Origin: Hofstenia miamia
Taxonomy: Eukaryota > Xenacoelomorpha > Acoela
Assembly (NCBI GenBank): GCA_004352715.1
Contig: SCFE01000010.1
Location: 871,579-935,578 of the forward strand
DNA: 64,000 bases
Direction: 5' to 3'
The notes beneath the pieces were generated by a model. That model did no database searches, was not told the origin of the DNA, and saw nothing but the letters and a program-made list of their open reading frames with translations. The translations under genes were made by a program, and so were the position numbers. This document shows positions 22,501 through 35,250 of the stretch, one piece after another. Every line of letters begins with the position of its first letter. The stretch's first letter is position 1.

Positions 22501-23206
22501 CATAATGCTGAACGACAGAAATATAACATAAATGAAAACTTAATCTTTCCTGAATTAGTTTTATTATCCGAATGAATTTGTCTCCAACTTAATAGCACGT
22601 TATATGTCTGAGAGGGTGGGTAACAATAACAAGCATCAGAAACGTTAAATAAACACCAATTTTGATGCTTTTTATAACTTACATTTATTTTTAATGCCTT
22701 TACTGCATGTATATTTTCAACAAGTCGGAAAAACTTGTTTTATGTGAAAGATAAGTGTCATACCTTTATGGCCAAGATAAAAAATTCGAAACATTTGTAA
22801 TATGTGCACCAACGCACATAGCTATAATATTTATTCAAAGTGGAAAACTAACTGAAATTTTATGCGAAACAAAGCCCTATCAGGTACCGCTCAGATCAAA
22901 GTAAAATTACATTATTGCATAATGCTTGAACACTATTCAAATGTGAAAATAATTTTATATTCTGTTTACCTTATATTTTGCAGCAAATGTGACAAAAGTT
23001 TGATTTGATATGCAACCTTATAAAAATAATAATAGTATATCAATTACAGTGACACAGCTGCGCAATTATTTTCCAATCTCATGATGGAATAAACTTTAAA
23101 AATGCATCAGTGTTGCTGATGTAAGGCTATTTTTTGGTACCTCATTACAAGGGCAAAATAGATACTATATGGTCATATTTTGTTATTTAAGCAGCATTGT
23201 GTAAAC
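19584..23206. other. Probable PRODH intron or upstream DNA with repeat traces
   Basis: No PRODH N-terminal exon was recognised. Repeat traces are a CGACTCGACTCG/CAGAGCCCTA hAT-like end at 20372-20425 and GGGCTCG/GGCTCGG-type repeat sequence at 21095-21290, similar to about 36520-36575. A GC-richer patch at 22100-22235 has a short open frame but no family. Confidence 0.4.
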
Positions 23207-23752
23207 CAAGGCCTACTGTAACCACGGCTTGTGATTTGAAATAATAACGACGAAAATGAGGCCGAAAATGTACTCCGCCACAGGCCAGCATTTGATGTAA
23301 CGAGTGGCGTTAAGTAAGTCAATTTTACAATGCTCCATGCTTTTTGAAACATTTTCCTTTTTTGATAATCGCAAAAACTACATCCAAATAAAATGAGGCC
23401 ATTAATGATCATAAATAAATTTTCCACAAAAAAATCAAATTTTTGATGTTCATTGAAAATGAAGAATGTATACCTAGAACAACACAAGCATAGGATTTAA
23501 GGTTATATTTTGATTTGCAGTATTTCTAAAAATCTCTACTTGTGAAGCCCTCTAATATATTTGGCGAATCCTTTGCTTGTTTCGAAGCGAATGTAAAGAT
23601 TGTATGGCTACAAAAGTTAAGGGATTTTGTGATGTTCAAATATTTTAAATACTTGGCCAAAACTTAAACCGATTCGCTACTTGCAAGAGCATTTTATTGC
23701 TTTTTTTCGTTTTTGTGAGCAAATCTCCATGTCGTGATTAGAGTAGGTTTTG
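23207..23752. mobile_element. MITE family CAAGGCCTACTGTA, copy 1
   Basis: 546-bp element with ends CAAGGCCTACTGTAACCACG and the decayed inverse GTCGTGATTAGAGTAGGTTT. It shares terminal and internal blocks (AAAATGAGGCCG, ATGAGGCCATT) with the better-preserved copy at 42854-43428. No clear target duplication. Confidence 0.7.
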
Positions 23753-24108
23753 ATGAAACACACTTATAGGTATGTAATATCATTGGTCGTTTGTTTTATT
23801 GTGGTAAGTTTTGTATTAAACCAACAGTTGGTTTTGCATATCTTATATTCATCACATTTCAGTTCTAAAACCCAAGTCTAACTCATTGGGATAAGAAATT
23901 ATGCTAAAACTTTCTCCAACAATGTATGAACAGTTGCAAAAATGCAATCCAATTTCAGCTGCAACGACTATAAAAATATTTATTCATTTCGCACAACAAA
24001 TTTTAGTTTCAAACTCAGCGGGGTAAAGAAATGGGAATAAGGGTTACATGGCATCCCCAAAATATTACAAGGATGGTTATTGTGAATTCTATTTCTACTG
24101 CTGCAATT

Positions 24109-24150
<42 letters not shown>

Positions 24151-25054
24151 CACATTTTCATAAGAATCTAACCGTTATTTTAAAACTCTTCTACATATTT
24201 TTAGGATTTCAAATGAATGGAAAAAGTAAGTCCAAGACTTTCCACTTAAAAAATAGCATCCAATTTTCCAAAACCAAAATATGGAATTTCCATAACACTC
24301 TATATTAGGTCAAGTTCAGGATAAAGCTTTATGACGTATTGGACATTTTTTCAAGAAATTAGAGTGCACACATTCTATACTGATCACATTAGCAAGGAAA
24401 TTATATATTATGCTATTACAAGTTACAAGGCTACATCCACTGATATTATAGTAATATCTAAAATCATAACTTATAGGAATGAATTCACTTCACAAAATTC
24501 AGTGATGTACGGGACAAGGAGAAAATGCTAAAAATTTGCATATCATTCATTTTCAATTCTCTCTGAGGTGGCACTTTTGTATTATTCGAATGTTAACTTC
24601 TTCAATACATCCTAAAACATAATAAGTATCTTTTTCTCTGAAAATGGAATTTCCTCGAAATTATGATCCGGATAAGGTCATATATGTAACGGATGGGACA
24701 TTAATTCTTTATCAATATCGGTGGCCGGCAATTAGTTGATGTAAGATTGGGTAAATTTGAACACTTTTATTGATTTTTTGAAATTTTAAAAAAATATATA
24801 TTACCCATGTTGCTGATTTCTACCCATAAACTGCAAAATGTATAATACACACTATCTGAAAATTAGAAACGCTGTTTCTCATACTTGTAGAAAATTAGAA
24901 AATTATTAATAAACGCAAAAAAGTAAGAGGCTGCTGCATGAAAAATTTAAAATATATTTATAAATGTGATAAAGCGCAATAACTATCACACATGCGAGTT
25001 TATCGTGAACTACAATAAATGCTCGATGAGTCCACCTTCTTCCTCTATGATGAG
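23753..25054. other. AT-rich stretch
   Basis: Contains a (TA)n run at 24114-24146. No supported gene. Confidence 0.4.
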
Positions 25055-25870
25055 TCATAAACGACGGACCAAATTTGACAATTTTGCACGCACTTCTTCA
25101 CAGGAGAACCAGCTGCATTCATCGATGATGCGTGTCTTCAAGTCTAACAATGTTGTTGGTCTATCAAGATGGTAAACTCTGGCCTTCATAGTGCCCCCAA
25201 AACCAGAAGTCGAGCGGAGTAAGGTCAGGAGAACGAGCCAGCCACTGACACTTAAATTCACGGCCAATGAGTCGAGTTTCACTAAATGTTTCTTTTAAGA
25301 AATTCCGGATTGCGCAAGGCGTGGTGGTGCACCGTCCTGCTGCAATATGCATGAGCCCAGTTGATTATTTTGTTCAATTTGTGGCACAGCATGCACTTTC
25401 AGCATGTTCAGATATCCTTTTCCAGTCACATTTTCCTCGAAGAAGAATGGGGTAAGTACAAAGTTTGAAGACATACCCATCCAGACACAGACTTTAGGGC
25501 TGTGAAGTGACATTGTAACACTTACGAGAGGATTGTGCTCCGCCCAAATAACACAATTGTGTCGGGTTAGTGTTACATCATGTGAAAAATTTGCTTCATC
25601 ACTCGAAAGGATGTCCGGCATCAATTGTTGATTATCCAATAGCTATCGAGAAAAACAGAGTCGACTAACCTTGTCGGAATCGGTGATAGCTTGATTGACG
25701 TGTAAGTGGAATGGCTTCAAGTTCAACAGCTGATGCATGATGTTAAGAACATTGGACTAAGGGATGCCTGTTGCTCTGGAAATGTTTCTCACTGATAATG
25801 TTGGCAGTGACCAACTCCGTGATCGAAAATTTTCCACTTATTCTGCCACAACATCTGCACGCTCATCATG
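25055..25870 (-). pseudogene. mariner-like transposase (DDD/E), decayed
   Basis: Minus-strand reading from near 25870 runs through three in-frame stops and later frameshifts. It starts with a helix-turn-helix-like region (SLPTLSVRNISRATGIP). It then shows SSDEANFSHD (first catalytic Asp), PKVCVWMG, FFEENVTGKGYLNML, LQQDGAPP (second Asp) and ARSPDLTPLDFWFWGHYEG (third acidic position). The order and spacing fit a mariner-type (DD34D-like) Tc1/mariner transposase. The stops sit where Gln or Trp codons are expected, so it is dead. Confidence 0.8.
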
Positions 25871-25929
25871 AAGACTGCGTCTGCTTTGCCCTTTCTGTCG
25901 ATGAACGGAACCAGTCTATTGGAAAGCTC

Positions 25930-26101
25930 GTCACATCTTAACCCTGCAAAAATATTCAAGCTGAAGAATGCTACGCCGACTTCAGCTCAGGTGGAAAGAA
26001 CTTTCAGTAAATTGGGCAAGCTCCTCGCGAAGGATAGAAATTTTTGCCCGGATAACGTCAAATTCTATATTTGTTGTTTTTGTAACACTCATCTGGAATA
26101 A
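25930..26101 (+). pseudogene. hAT transposase C-terminal dimerisation relic
   Basis: Plus-strand reading ends SAQVERTFSKLGKLLAKDRN then FCPDNVKFYI, the hAT C-terminal motif in good condition, with a stop at 26099-26101. Only the last 50-60 codons are recognisable. It abuts the mariner relic in the opposite orientation. Confidence 0.75.
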
Positions 26102-26251
26102 ATTGTTGACGTTGAACACTTTTTTATATGGGCGGAATACGGTCAAAATGGGCGCAGGAAGGGGGGCGGAATATGGGCGTTAAAAGGGGAGTTATAGGGT
26201 CGCCGTAGGATTAACCAACTGATAGGCATCACGCTGTTATGTCGCTGTTAT

Positions 26252-26262
26252 NNNNNNNNNNN

Positions 26263-26293
<31 letters not shown>
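26252..26293. repeat. 11-N gap followed by (TA)n run
   Basis: Eleven Ns, then uninterrupted TA repeats to 26293. The gap probably comes from the microsatellite. Confidence 0.8.
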
Positions 26294-26295
<2 letters not shown>

Positions 26296-27016
26296 CATAT
26301 TTTCATAGATATTCTTACATGCAAAGTAGTTTATAAATTCATTATTCTGAAGATTTTCACTACAACAATGGAAAAAGCATTGTCAGGGAAATTTAATAGT
26401 ATACACTTTTTGACATGCTACCCAAAACAGAAAGGTTGATATTAACAAAATTCAACTATTCAATTTAAGGTTTACTATTTCATATATCTACTTTTTATGT
26501 CATTTTTATAATTAAATTTCAACATAGCAAATGTAACCAGCATACTATGAATGTTTGTTAAAAATTACTAAAACTGAATTATTTTTCCTTACCCCTATTC
26601 AACCATTACAAAGATTGGGTAACAGACATCTGCTCCATGGTTCAGTAGGTGACGATGATTTTGAACACAGACTGTTGTCTTGTTAACTGGTCCTAATCTC
26701 AATAGGAAAAATTTTCATTTTTTATGTTAGGATGATCTTTAAAAAATTCTTACTTTCTTATTTCTTAGTTATTCCAACCAAAAACTTAGGCCTAATTCTT
26801 GCAGGCTTGAATCATGCCCAAATCAACTTTTAAGAAAATGTGCTCACTAAGTTGAAAATTCTAGATTGAATTTTTTAAGAATAGATAATACTGATGTACA
26901 ATTTCAAAACATTGCTTAAGAAATTGTATAATATTCACTACAACTGTTGTGTAATAGTTTATTTTTTTCAATTTCAGCCCCTTTTTTCCAATAGCTTAGT
27001 AGAGCCCCAGCCCACC

Positions 27017-27073
27017 ATGGCTCTGACTTCAACTCCTGTTATCAGAAGAGAGAACAGGACTGAGGATCATGCT
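27017..27073 (+). CDS. Candidate first coding exon
   Basis: A strong acceptor (TTTTTTTCAATTTCAG, 26962-26977) precedes CCACCATGG, a full Kozak context, and a frame MALTSTPVIRRENRTEDHA with a GTATTA donor at 27074. The peptide is GC-richer than its surroundings and has balanced composition. I do not recognise it and found no downstream exon, so it could be chance. Confidence 0.25.
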
Positions 27074-28045
27074 GTATTAATACTGTGCATTCACAAAATA
27101 CCTTTAGTTACATTTTGTAACTTGCCATAATTTGAATTTAATACATTATTTTTCTATTGTTTTTTTAGGATTGCTATGTAATTAATGATATTTCACTACA
27201 GTTAAAAATACAGAAACCATGTTCAAATTATTTTCACTTTTGCAAATTATAATTTAATAGAAAATTTCATTCAAAATTGCTATATTTCTCTTTGTGAGTT
27301 TCGCTTTTGGCAATAATTGGAATGAAAATAATAGATAAGAAATCATAGCATAATAACTTTTTTAAAAGAAAAAACATCGTTGTGAAATAACAAACAAAAT
27401 TACAAGTGCTTCATACTTCTGTTAGCACTAAGAAAAATCTAAGTTGAATGTTGCCAGAAATCGTAATCACTAAAAGCAAATTTGGTTCTGCATAGATACC
27501 TTATGTATAAGCTGTGATCATTGTTTAATATCTCTAGGTTTGACATCACAATATGAGGTGTGTGACAGAAAGATAGCAATGGTGCGAAATAGGGTTAATG
27601 TTATGCCTTCAATATATAAAAAAAGTACATTCGGTAGTGGAAGCATAATGTATATTTTGGTCATCAAACTGTGCTGTACACATGCAATAGCCAATACTGT
27701 ATTAATTTACTAGGCAGGACAATAATGATTTTCGAATTGTGACTATATTATGTTTCACCAAGATTTTCATCCATTAATGCTTGGAAAACGTTCTTTGTGA
27801 ACCTAAATAATTGCAAATTATTGGTAGTTTTTCTTCTTCTAAAGTATTCAATAGATTAATCGATTTCCAATTATTGCAATAATTGAAATATCAATTAATT
27901 ATTGCTTACACCTGCAGATAGATTTGAAGCAATGCTTAAGAATATATATGTACTATGTTATCATATCACCATATATTTCATGAGGAATGGAAGCATCTGT
28001 GTTTTGTTGAGGGGGGGGGACGTTCCGCAAGTTCCCCTCTTCTGG

Positions 28046-29886
28046 GTGCGCCTCTGTGAATAGTATTAGGCGATTAGATTTCCAACGCACTTCTTCTAGT
28101 GGTGTTTGTTCTGTTCATTTTACGCCTTCAGGTTTTATCTCAAAAAGTACTTCAATTAGAAAGTCGCGCATTGGTAAGTCACTCAAAAGAAAAAGGTTGA
28201 AAGCGGAAGCTGTTCCTACCGTTTTTCTTGATTATCCCAGTTATTTTCAAAGTGCAAATACTTCTGTACGTGAAAGTCCGTCTGCAAAAAAAAGAACGTA
28301 TTGATAATCAGGTACTTGAAAAATTTAATTTATCTGATAGTTTAACTGTAGAAGCTATAGTTAATATGCATTATGATGGATACAGCTTAAGAAATTGTGA
28401 TTCAGAAGAATTCTGTTTTTATAAAATTTCAGTTACTAAAGTGCCTTTAATAGAAAGATCACTGATTCTTAAAACTAATGATACTGTTTTCTCTTGCCAA
28501 TTATTTAGTAGTACGACACTAATTAAATCATCAGAATATTCCCACATCGTTTCCAAAGGGATTGTAAATCGAAAAAGTCAGTTAGACAACTTAATATCTT
28601 TTTTGAACAATTATCAGCCCAACTATTATCAGGATGTTTTGTTCTATAGTGAACTTGTTAAAAAAGAAGATTTTTCTGATATTCCAAAGTTCAATATTTA
28701 TAAACTCTTATGTGATCAACTTCATTTACTCCAAGTTTCTAGTCATGCAAGGAGATATTCCACTTCAACTATAATATTTTGTTTATAAATATTTTCAAAA
28801 TCTCAAAATTTATATTCAACACTAAGAGACTATTTGTTTCTACCTTCTCATACATATTTGTGAAACATAGTTTATTCAAACACTGCAAGTTTTGGTTTGC
28901 AAGATATGTCTTATTTCAATTCTATCATTTCTTAATGTTATTATAACAATGATTCTAATAGAGATGTCATTGTTTGTGCTGATGAAGTAATGGTTTCGCC
29001 TGGCTTTACATACACAGCAGTAAATATTTATGGTCAAGCATGTAATTCCAATGTCGATGTAAATTTTGCTTCCTCAGTATTAGCATTTTTATGTTCACCT
29101 GCTAAGTCAAAGGAGACTGATGTTGTTGCATTGTTTCCATGTAAGAGACTCAATAGTGAATCAATGTTTGACTTTTCAAAGCAAGTTTTGAACTATTTGA
29201 AAAGCAAAGGGCTACATTCTCTTAGGCAAATTTCAAAATGATATTATAGAAATGCGATTCAGTCAATATAGACAACTGTGTGGCTCACAGTACAACATCA
29301 AAGTTAGCGACATTCTAAACGCTAAAAAAATACGCATTAAAAATTGTTTCAACATGATATGCTATGCAGTGTTGCCAGTTTGGATACCCAAGAAACACTA
29401 ATTACTCATTCTCCAATTGAGTATGAAGCTCTGAATGATTTTAATGAAAACTATGACGACAATTTATCACATGATGACAAAAACGTTATATTTCACATAT
29501 CGGGATATGCCCAAAGACAAATTAATAAAACCTGTTCTCAGGGTTCGTCTGCAGCTCCAATGCAAGATTCTAATGTCTCAACTTTGTTAAGCATTTTAAA
29601 TCGAAATGGGCTTCAGATGCCATCTTTTGAAACATATTCAGCTGTGCTGTGGGCCTTTGCATGTTTCAAAAATTTATCAGAAAAGGTTATTCTGGATGAT
29701 CCTGAACAACGAAAGCGACTTTATTCTCTTTTTAGTAATAATATTCCAGAAGAATATTTATTCTGTTGTTGTAAAAAAGTTCTTTTTATTTCAATTAACA
29801 TTATGTTAAAGAATCAAGTCATTGCTTATAATGATGGAATTCATTCCGCAACATCTAAGCAAAGACTATCAACGTTTTCATTGTAA
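28046..29886 (+). pseudogene. P-element/THAP-type transposase, broken
   Basis: The reading starts inside a THAP zinc finger: SSSGVCSVHFTPSGF followed by LKAEAVPTVF, the second half of the C2CH module and its AVPTVF end. The first half, with the two N-terminal cysteines, is missing. A frameshift in an A-run at about 28285 leads to 28228-28788, which ends in ARRYSTSTIIFC. The next piece (28950-29240) has CADEVMVSPGFTYTAVNIYG, the first catalytic Asp block of P/THAP9 RNase H-like transposases, then VVALFPCKRLN. The last piece (29344-29886) contains ISGYAQRQI, like the 'AGYVA+K' segment near the C-terminus of these proteins. Several frameshifts and stops make it non-functional. A MITE-like end lies just upstream (about 28008-28046). 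Confidence 0.7.
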
Positions 29887-30158
29887 ATTTAGTTTGTGTT
29901 GCGATTTATAATTTCATGTTATATTCAATATATATACATTTTACTAAATAGCTTTTCAATGGTGTAATTTAGAAAAACTATGCAAATTATACAAATTATC
30001 AATTTAAATGTGTGTCTACATCATTATTTATCGTTAATCTTAACAAATGTTAACATTTAAAAAAAGAATTTTTAAAAAATTGTGTATCCCTTCTCTTGGC
30101 ACATTGTATATTTGAATGTTATAGGCCTTCCATTTAAAACGGACATGATTATATGAAT
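29787..30158 (+). repeat. Diverged duplicate contig end, copy A
   Basis: Matches 30160 onwards for about 370 bp with scattered substitutions and small indels, across a single N. It covers the end of the P-like relic and its 3' flank. Most likely two haplotypes. Confidence 0.75.
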
Positions 30159-30159
30159 N

Positions 30160-30530
30160 TATTTCAATTAACATTATGTTAATGAATCAAGTCATTGTTT
30201 ATAATGATGGTATTCATTCCGCAACATCTAAGCAAAGACTATCAAAGTTTTCATTGTAAATTTAGTTTGTGTTGTGATTTATAATTTCACGTTATATTCA
30301 ATATATATATTTTACTAAATAGCTTTCCAATGGTATAACTTAGAAAAACTATGCAAATTATACAAATTATCAATGTAAGTGAGTGTCTACATCTTTGTTT
30401 CGTTATCTTAAATGTTGACAATTTAAACAAGAATTTTTAAAAAATTGTGTATCCCTTCTCTTGGCACATTGTATATTTGCTGATTAGGCCTTCTATTTAA
30501 AGACGGCCATGGTACAACATATAAATAATT
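30160..30530 (+). repeat. Diverged duplicate contig end, copy B
   Basis: Second version of 29787-30158. It carries the terminal ATSKQRLS...FSL codons with an A-to-T and other single-base differences. Confidence 0.75.
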
Positions 30531-31425
30531 ATAAAACTAATATTTTAAATTAAGAACCATACTACAGGTGTTCAGAAAATGTATCGTTGTTGGCTTTGAA
30601 CTCTATCTGATTTTTAACATAATGGGGGACATTAACTTTGATCAATAAAAATCATGAATAGTAAAGAAAAAAATATGAACTATACATTTCAGTCTCACCG
30701 GTTAAATACACTGATTCAAACGACTATACGGTGGATTCCATTGCAAATGTTGAGATTGTGTTGCAATGCGTAATAGAGATAAAGTAGTTTAAGTAAGAAA
30801 ATTCGGATGCCGATCAACCAGCGTGACACCTAATTATAGATTAAAGAACACGCTGCCATCGATTAGCCGATGAAATATTCATGTGGCGAAATTCAATCAC
30901 GTGTAAACTATGAAAAGATACGAACCGCATTATTTCATGGTCTACTAGGTCATTTAAAATGTGGAATACCTCAAAATAAGCACCTTACGAATTAATATAA
31001 ATATCTAAAGACATACAATTACTTTATTATAATATATCAACATATTGGAAATGCAGAAAAGCCAATCCTCGATTTTGCCGATATTCAAAAGTGATCCCGA
31101 TAAGAACACAATTCGCCCTCAAATACAGCAAATGTTGCATTTCAGCACACCAAGATTGCGTAGTGCATAAAATTGTTCTCACAATACAGAAAAGATCAAG
31201 TATTCTGCGCAATTTGAAAGGTTTTCCTTCGAAATCAAAGTAACATAATCATTAAAAGTGGATAATTTTTTACTGCTTACTCAAAGTGGAAACTAAGAAT
31301 TAATTATGATTACGACAGTGCATATAATAGATCGGATTCAATTGAATCGAATAAAAATTGGATTTGGATGTCAACATTTTAATCCAATTCCAAACGAACA
31401 GTAAAATTTAAGGTGACCAAAACAA
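30531..31425. other. AT-rich stretch without a supported gene
   Basis: No exon or named repeat recognised. A 61-codon minus-strand frame at 31027-31212 has no splice or family support. Confidence 0.4.
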
Positions 31426-31433
31426 GACTAGAG

Positions 31434-31679
31434 CAGGGTTTACGAGACCTCGATACAGTTGATCTCTAATCTCGCCTGTCAAAAAAGTCTAAAGTCTCGG
31501 TCTCGAATTGTATTTGGTCGATTTCGATTAATGACGTGTTTTTGAGGAAAGATTTATTGAAAAAAATGTCAATTAATTTAAATTATATATATTTAAAAAT
31601 TTCAAAAGTTTCGACTAGAACTCGAATTCAGTTGATTTTTTCGAAATTCGATAATTCTCGTCTAGTCTCGTAAACCCTG
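31434..31679. mobile_element. hAT-type MITE, ends CAGGGTTTACGAGAC
   Basis: 246-bp element with inverted tips CAGGGTTTACGAGAC and GTCTCGTAAACCCTG. Flanking 8-mers are GACTAGAG (31426-31433) and GACTGGAG (31680-31687), one mismatch. The core has repeated TCTCG and CTCGAATT motifs and no coding. Confidence 0.8.
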
Positions 31680-31687
31680 GACTGGAG

Positions 31688-33020
31688 GATAATAATTTAA
31701 AAACATGGCCTGATTTAATTTTGCTAACAACTCATTTAAAAATATTAAAAAATGGAAAATTTGCGATATTAGAGAAAAAATTATTACACTTCTGCAAATA
31801 CGAGAAAACATTAACCATTTTGATTTCTTAAGAAACTTTCAAATTCTACCCACACTTAAAGTTTTAATAACTAGCAAGTTTAAAGCCTAAGGGATCAACA
31901 ACAAACTTAAACTATTTCTTTTTAGCATATAGATCGAAAAAATTAGAGGTTTTAGATATCGTTTATTAGTTCGTGAATTATATGTCTTACGAACTTTTTG
32001 GAGACCATAATTTTAAAAAAGGTCCTCGTTTTTTGGGCTTAAGATAAACACTTTTTGTTCATCATTTAAAAAGAAATGCAAAACAATGTTTAATTCCATA
32101 AAAAAACTTATGAAAGTGTAAGGAATGACGATAGGTAAGCTGCCGCTACTTTTATAATATAATTATACAACTAAAGTAAAAATGACCAAAGCGGCTCGTC
32201 CAATTAAACAATTGCCATATATTTAACCATAAACAATAATAAATTATTCATTTCTAAAGCTATTTCATTTACTTTTATGTGACTGGTGTTTATTGCCTTG
32301 AAGAAATTAAATTAGAACGATTATCCATTTCTTGGATTGAACTTTGACCCAACTTTTCTGAAACATTTGACGCACGGCCCTATGTTTTTGAAGTACTTGA
32401 CCAATGGCTCGAGTTTACTAAGCCTTAAAAATCAAAATGGTAAAATGAGTTGTAGAAACTGTTGATCACTCAATTTAATCACTACTGAGATGTGACCATG
32501 AAAAACTAATGTCTGTTCTACTTAGCTTAGTTATAGATTTGACATTCAAAAGGTATATTTGACAGTATCACCATACATATCTGTGAAGAAAAAAATAATT
32601 ACGATAAAATGTATTTAAGCAAATATGGAACATAAAAATTGATTCTTTTTTGAATCTCAAGAATAGAATTCGCAATTGATGGAAATATATCACTGCTAAA
32701 GATCTTACTGACGCCTATAAACAATTGAAGATTTAGTTTGCTAGTCAGAAAATCCATTAGTGCCTTAAATTATTAAACATAGAAACTGGTTTAAACAACT
32801 TTACAAATTATGAAACACCCTGCATATGTTTATGCTACACATCAAGCATCATTTACAATCAAGAATCGCTTCTTTTTACATACTTGACATCAAAGGCACG
32901 GCACCGAAATGGCGCTTCGTCTCCACGAATTAATTATAATGATGACGCAAGCAGGAATGCACTTAATTGCTGGATGAATCTAACTTCTAAATTCATTATT
33001 AAAAGCAGAGGAATTTACAA
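31688..33020. other. AT-rich stretch without a supported gene
   Basis: Nothing recognisable apart from a slightly GC-richer patch at 32890-32960. Confidence 0.4.
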
Positions 33021-33345
33021 ACTTCTGCGCGAATGAACATTCATCAGAACTGGAAATCAGAGATGGGCATCGGGTGGGGTACCCGACTTTACCCGTCCCG
33101 ACAACGGGCATCGGGTCATGTTCGAGCACAACAATTTTGAAATTGAGTCTGATCGGGTCGGGTAAGCTCAGGGAAGAGGCCAGCCNNNNNNNNNNNNNNN
33201 NNNNNNNNNNNNNNNNNNNNNACTTCTGCGCGAATGAACATTCATCAGAACTGGAAATCAGAGATGGGCATCGGGTCATGTTCGAGCACAACAATTTTGA
33301 AATTGAGTCTGATCGGGTCGGGTAAGCTCAGGGAAGAGGCCAGCC
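33021..33345. repeat. Duplicate contig ends around a 36-N gap, with 41-bp indel
   Basis: 33021-33185 and 33222-33345 are the same sequence, except that the first holds an extra 41 bp beginning GGGGTACCCGAC. Both contain AGAGATGGGCATCGGGT, the tip of a hAT-like repeat. Allelic versions or unmerged contig ends. Confidence 0.75.
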
Positions 33346-34466
33346 GGGTAATTATCGGGCATGATAAACTATTTAAAATAGAATATTTCGTATTTATTTG
33401 TTGCAATTCATGTACATTTTTATGTTAAGTAGGTCTATATTGTCTTCTTCGAGTTAGTTCAGGTCGGGTAAGGAAATCGGAAATAGACAGTTTGGGTCGG
33501 ATTGTGTGTCGGATCGAGATAGGCTTAGTTATTTTATTCAATGCCAAAAAAGCTTAGCAACATGCAAGCACTGGAATTTTCGCAATATAGTGCAATTGAT
33601 TGAAATTGACAGGGATTAAGAGTCGAGTTCGAGTATTTTTTTGAGGAAAATTCCTAGCTCGATCGAGTTTTTTTAGAGTAAGATACAATTCATTTTACGA
33701 TAATTCCGAGTTTTGTAAGCTGAAAAAAAATTATTTGCGATTTATAAGGAAACTGAAGTATAAAAAAATTTAATTTTTAAGATATTTTCGAGTGGATTTT
33801 TTAATCGATTTTGAATTGATAATTTCTCTTCCGAGTTTTTCCGATCGAGTTTTGCGAGTTCATTCGAGTTCGAGTTCTTAGCATTCAGAGTACTCGAAAA
33901 CATCTGGAAATGGAATTCAGAAAAGGTATGATATATTTTTTTCATAAAATATTTTACTTGACCAAATATTTGGAGTTTTTTTAGTTCTATAATCTCGTAT
34001 TTACCAAACTCCTTCTTCACCACAAAAATTTAATGATAAGGGAAATTCAATTCGATATCGTAATCGAGATAAACGTTTGAAAAAAATTCTTACAACTTCA
34101 GTGTCACTCACTAAATTATTTACTTCTATAGAAAATCCAATTCACAATCAACTGATTTACAAAGTTTTCCAAACATGCAACAGGGTCATTGAGTCAAAAA
34201 TCCTAATCCTACAAAAAAGTTTAGTACATGTCCTCACGTGAAGAGAAAACAATTCTTCTCAAATTTCATAGATTAAGGAAGATGAGCTCATGACAATAAA
34301 GATCGTCACTTAAAAGATATGTTACATGCACATGCCAACCACTCAAAATTACATAAAATAAAATCTGAATGAAATGTCCTACTCTAACAGTAGTTTAGCC
34401 TACCTTCATCAATAGGTTGCCTGATAGCATTGACAAATTACCAATCGGAATGAAAATAAATCTTGT
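33346..34466. other. Repeat-derived AT-rich DNA
   Basis: Contains GGGTCGG-type repeat traces (33440-33530) and a TCGAGTTCGAG-rich stretch (33618-33900) of the kind also seen at 31434-31679 and 60320-60640. No gene. Confidence 0.5.
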
Positions 34467-34700
34467 ATGAAGACGATTGGAGAACATCAATTAAAAAACC
34501 GTCGTTTCTAATTGAAGTGAATTGAGTGATGGCGAATGCAGACGGTTTATCACTCAAGGTGAACTCAACAACAATTACGTCACAATGAAGACGATTGGAG
34601 AACATCAATTAAAAAACCGTCGTTTCTAATTGAAGTGAATTGAGTGATTGCGAATGCCAACGGTTTATCACTCAAGGTGAACTCAACAACAATTACGTCA
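34467..34700. repeat. 117-bp tandem duplication
   Basis: Two consecutive 117-bp units (34467-34583, 34584-34700), nearly identical, each starting ATGAAGACGATTGG and containing GTTTATCACTCAAGG. I find no coding explanation. Confidence 0.85.
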
Positions 34701-34948
34701 TACATCTATTGTCAAAGACATTTATCGATCGACACCCCAGTATGAAAAATAATCATTAAAATTTGATTGCAAACATCTATTTATACAATATTATACTGAA
34801 TGAAAATACAAGCATTTTAAGCTTACCATAGGCTAATGAGAGAACTAGCAACTCACAAACTTAAGCTTGACTGTATATACGATACCAACACTTAAATAAT
34901 TCGAAGATATTATAAACAAACTAAACCACGTCTGTGTCAAATATACAC

Positions 34949-35250
34949 AGTGCTGGAATCGTGAGTTGATTTTCCGACACGAAAATACGCAGTTAGGCCC
35001 GAGCCCGGCAAGGTACGAAAATCTATAATTTTTTCGTTGAATGTAAAAGACATCTTAGATTAACTTTCGATGATGTTAATATACAAATTAATAGATTTAT
35101 AGCTAAATTCAAGATTATACTCTTTTGTACAATATTATGAAACAAAATGGTCTGGAAACAATTACATAAGTTAAACAAAACTGTCTCAACACATTTATAT
35201 GCATAATTTAAGCGAACTATAAACGCTTTAGTTTGTGATGAAAACAAGAT
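34949..35250. mobile_element. MITE family AGTGTTGGAA, partial copy
   Basis: Tip AGTGCTGGAATCGTGAG, then CGAAAATCTATAA and GACATCTTAGATTAAC, blocks shared with 56903-57170. The right end was not identified. Confidence 0.55.
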
